This document shows, piece by piece, positions 61,849 through 64,000 of a DNA stretch of 64,000 nucleotides. Under the pieces are notes generated by a model. That model was not told the origin of the DNA, did no database searches, and saw nothing but the letters and a program-made list of their open reading frames with translations. The stretch lies in the NCBI GenBank assembly GCA_934659425.1, contig CAKUHU010000002.1, positions 1-64,000 on the forward strand. The letters are read 5' to 3'. Every line of letters starts with the position of its first letter. Position 1 is the stretch's first letter. Origin of the DNA: an uncultured Oscillospiraceae bacterium (lineage in GTDB: Bacteria; Bacillota; Clostridia; Oscillospirales; Oscillospiraceae). A program made the translations under genes and the position numbers.

Positions 61849-62742
61849 TCATTCCACAAGCATCTCCAGTTCTTCCAAGGTGAGCTCTGGCTGAAGGGCC
61901 AGGCTGATGCCGTAGCCGATGACCTTGGACATGTCCTCCACCCGCTGGTCGATATCCCGGGGGGTGACCATGAGGGATACCCCCGGCGCTGAGGAGAGGG
62001 TCTGGGGATCGGGCTCCTTGCCAGCCTCCTCCAAAAGATCGGCGCACAGTGTGGCGCCGTCTACCACGGTGGGGACGCCCACGGCAATGACGGGGACGCC
62101 CAGGCTCTCGGCGTTGAGAGCAAAGCGGTGGTTTCCCACCCCTGAGCCGGGAGCGATCCCGGAGTCGCAGACCTGCACGGTGGCGCACAGCCGCTCCACC
62201 CGCCGGGCGGCCAAGGCGTCGATGGCGATGACTGCCTTGGGTGAGATGTGGTCGGCCACAGCCTGGACGATCTCTCCGCTCTCCACTCCGGTGGTGGCCA
62301 ATACGCCTGCCGCCAAAGCGGCCACGGGGCGAAAAGATCCAAAATGTTCTGGGGCCATGGACACCAGATGCCGGGTTATGAGGGTTCGGTCGGTGGACTT
62401 GGGCCCCACGGCGTCGGGGGTGATGGCCCGGTTGCCCAGCCCCACTACCAGCACACCGCCCCGGTCAGGGGGCAAAAGGGGGGACAGCAGCCCGGCCAGG
62501 GCCTTTACCGCCCGGGGGAAGGCGCCCTCCTCCCGGCGGCCCAGCCCCGCCAGATCCAAAGTGTGATAAATCCCCTCCGGTTTGCCCAGCGCCTCGGCGC
62601 CGGAGGGGCTGGTGATCTGCACCGTGGTGAGGGGAAACCCCTCGGTCTGGGTCTCCTGACAGCCTACGCCGGGCAGCTCCCGCTCTCCGCCGCCCAGCAT
62701 TTCTCTGGCCTCCAGAGCCAGGTCGGTCCTCCGCTCCAGCAT
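61849..62742 (-). CDS. gpr: spore protease GPR
   Basis: The 297-residue protease degrades small acid-soluble spore proteins on germination. Hallmarks are the N-terminal RTDLALEAREML with a propeptide-type start, GLGNRAITPDAVGP, and the late GVGNHRFALNAESLGVPVIA. At 297 residues it is shorter than Bacillus GPR (about 370). ATG 62742 follows AAGGAGGAAGG. Divergent from rpsT and followed by spoIIP, the conserved Firmicute arrangement. Confidence 0.95.
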   Translation of the reverse strand: MLERRTDLALEAREMLGGGERELPGVGCQETQTEGFPLTTVQITSPSGAEALGKPEGIYHTLDLAGLGRREEGAFPRAVKALAGLLSPLLPPDRGGVLVVGLGNRAITPDAVGPKSTDRTLITRHLVSMAPEHFGSFRPVAALAAGVLATTGVESGEIVQAVADHISPKAVIAIDALAARRVERLCATVQVCDSGIAPGSGVGNHRFALNAESLGVPVIAVGVPTVVDGATLCADLLEEAGKEPDPQTLSSAPGVSLMVTPRDIDQRVEDMSKVIGYGISLALQPELTLEELEMLVE

Positions 62743-62851
62743 GTCCCTTCCTCCTTGCCCCAAGATATAGTGGTGAAATTTCTTTTCAGTACCTATTTTA
62801 AGCAAAAAAGCCGCCTCTATACGAAAAAGAAGGAAAAGTTGAAAATAAATC

Positions 62852-62880
62852 TTGCAATTTAAAGAACGGGCTGTTAAAAT
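62852..62880 (+). promoter_or_regulatory. sigma-A promoter of rpsT
   Basis: TTGCAA (62852-62857), 17-bp spacer, TAAAAT (62875-62880), with an A-rich tract upstream. Confidence 0.7.
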
Positions 62881-62937
62881 AGATACTTGCATGGGCATAT
62901 TATGCTTGAAATTCGTCGTTCGGAGGAGGTGTTTGGT

Positions 62938-63201
62938 TTGCCGAACATTAAGTCTGCTAAGAAGCGTGTTCTGGTGAACAAGGCTAAGGCAATGCAGAAC
63001 AAGGCCGCTCGGTCTGCGCTGAAGACCGATATTAAGAAGTTCGAGGCCGCGGTGGCGGAAGGCAACCGCAGCGAGGCCGAGGGTGCTTACAAAGTGGCTG
63101 TCAAGGCGGTGGACAGGGCCGTCTGTCATGGGCTCCTGCACAAGAACAATGCCGCCCACAAGAAGAGCGGGATGACCCTAAAGCTGAACAAGTTGGCCTG
63201 A
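62938..63201 (+). CDS. rpsT: 30S ribosomal protein S20
   Basis: The 87-residue S20 has the family start PNIKSAKKRVLVNKAKAMQN and end LHKNNAAHKKSGMTLKLNKLA. The start is TTG 62938, 12 nt after a strong GGAGGAGG; an upstream in-frame ATG at 62887 would add 17 residues not seen in S20. Divergent from gpr. A terminator follows. Confidence 0.96.
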   Translation: MPNIKSAKKRVLVNKAKAMQNKAARSALKTDIKKFEAAVAEGNRSEAEGAYKVAVKAVDRAVCHGLLHKNNAAHKKSGMTLKLNKLA

Positions 63202-63219
63202 TTTTTGTTTGGGTCCCGC

Positions 63220-63247
63220 AAACCGCCTGCTCTGCAGGCGGTTTTTT
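63220..63247 (+). terminator. terminator of rpsT
   Basis: A perfect 11-bp stem AAACCGCCTGC with a 3-nt loop, then TTTTTT. Confidence 0.85.
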
Positions 63248-63285
63248 GTGTGTAGGGCGTATTTTGCTGAAAGGAGGGAAAGGCG

Positions 63286-64000
63286 GTGGAACGATCAGAA
63301 GGCGGCGGTCTCTTCCGCTTTATTTGGGAGATCGTGGACCTCTATTTCACCAAACGGGTGTCCCGCTCTGCGGCGGAGCTGGCTTATTTTTTGATCCTCT
63401 CCTTCTTCCCCGCCCTTATCTGCATTAACGCCATCATCGGCACGCTGAATCTGGATGTGGCCGCCTTTTTGGATGAGGCGTCCATCATCCTTCCGGAGGC
63501 GTCCCTGGCGGTGCTGACGGAGTATGTGCGCTATATCACCACCAACCAGTCGGGGACCTTGCTGGTGGCGGGAATCGTCATGATGCTGTTTTCCGCGTCG
63601 GCGGCCATGCGTTCACTGATGAATGTGATGGATGACATTTATGAGCGCAGGACCTATGCGGGGCTGTGGCAGGTGGTGGCCAGTGTGGCCTTTTCCGCCC
63701 TTTTTCTGCTGACCATTTACCTGTCCTTGGTGGTGCTGCTGACGGGGAGCTGGTTTTTTCACCTGTTAGAGGAGCTGATCCGCCGGGTGCCGAGGTGGGA
63801 GGGGGTCACGCTCCCCTGGCATTGGCAATGGATGCGCTTTCTGATCCTCTTCTGCCTGGTGCTGATTTTTGTCATGCTGGTGTACCAGGCTACCGCTCCC
63901 CGGGGGCGCCCCCGGCCTCCCGTGCTCACGGGGGCCTTCCTGGCGTCGGCGGCGCTGGTGCTGTTCTCCATCCTCTTCTCTTATTTTATCGGCTTATCGT
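63286..64000 (+). CDS. YihY/BrkB family membrane protein, cut by the window end
   Basis: GTG 63286 follows AAAGGAGGGAAA and opens a frame still open at the window end (238 codons seen). The protein has the YihY/virulence factor BrkB pattern: an amphipathic start, SAAELAYFLILSFFPALICI, then FSASAAMRSLMNVMDDIYER and later membrane helices. Homologues were once called ribonuclease BN but are membrane proteins of unclear role. About 50-60 C-terminal residues are outside the window. Confidence 0.9.
   Translation, partial: MERSEGGGLFRFIWEIVDLYFTKRVSRSAAELAYFLILSFFPALICINAIIGTLNLDVAAFLDEASIILPEASLAVLTEYVRYITTNQSGTLLVAGIVMMLFSASAAMRSLMNVMDDIYERRTYAGLWQVVASVAFSALFLLTIYLSLVVLLTGSWFFHLLEELIRRVPRWEGVTLPWHWQWMRFLILFCLVLIFVMLVYQATAPRGRPRPPVLTGAFLASAALVLFSILFSYFIGLS

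Overview
The window is a GC-rich chromosome segment from a spore-forming Firmicute. Gene content and protein style point to the Clostridia, most likely the Oscillospiraceae (Flavonifractor / Lawsonibacter / Pseudoflavonifractor-like); this placement is inference. Evidence for an endospore former: a gerA germinant-receptor operon, spoIIID, spoIIP, gpr, ytvI-like and ricT (yaaT-like) genes, and a SpoIIIJ-type YidC with Jag. No tRNA, rRNA or CRISPR array lies inside the window, but tandem stable-RNA-type promoters at 58-209 read leftward out of it.

The replication origin is inside. The order rpmH-rnpA-yidD-yidC-jag (minus) / dnaA-dnaN-yaaA-recF-orf-remB-gyrB-gyrA (plus) is the classic Firmicute oriC neighbourhood. 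The dnaA-dnaN gap (26453-26691) carries DnaA-box-like sites followed by a run of DnaA-trio-like triplets.

Layout: 1-3.9 kb gerAA-AC-AB (minus); 4-8.4 kb F420 ligase-like gene, XRE regulator, ychF, 2-hydroxyacid dehydrogenase; 8.5-12.9 kb MarR-controlled heterodimeric ABC exporter; 13.1-21.2 kb lexA, LysM/G5/M23 peptidase, darA-holB-ricT, ytvI-like permease, HtrA protease; 21.3-24.8 kb an EcsC relic and the jag-yidC-yidD-rnpA-rpmH operon; 25.1-35.1 kb the dnaA to gyrA replication block with two SHOCT-like genes; 35.2-36.4 kb rnhA with a duplicated 3' end and hairpin-rich filler; 36.4-41.4 kb minus-strand mrp, nucleoside kinase, hemZ, MBL hydrolase, a broken gene and dtd; 41.5-48.7 kb miaB-mutS-CPBP-mutL-hfq; 48.7-58.5 kb a division cluster (HlyD-like adaptor, yggS, sepF, divIVA, MORN-like membrane protein, T-box-ileS, ribbon-helix-helix gene, ylmH, DUF4177, DUF896); 58.7-62.7 kb spoIIID, small membrane protein, Asp/Glu racemase family gene, spoIIP, gpr; 62.9 kb to the end rpsT and a truncated yihY.

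Regulation readable from sequence includes several well-spaced sigma-A promoters, a LexA box over the lexA -35 element, a palindrome just downstream of the marR promoter, an Ile T-box leader, sigma-E-type promoters for spoIIID and spoIIP, and two LexA-like boxes around the racemase-family promoter. Decay marks are frequent between conserved blocks: a frameshifted EcsC relic, a multiply frameshifted gene after dtd, a broken gene between the T-box and ileS, a truncated secreted-protein start, and a 70-bp duplication of the rnhA end. I see no large mobile element. The most unusual items are the rnhA duplication with its hairpin unit, the ribbon-helix-helix pair next to ylmH, and the LexA-like boxes before the racemase-family gene.
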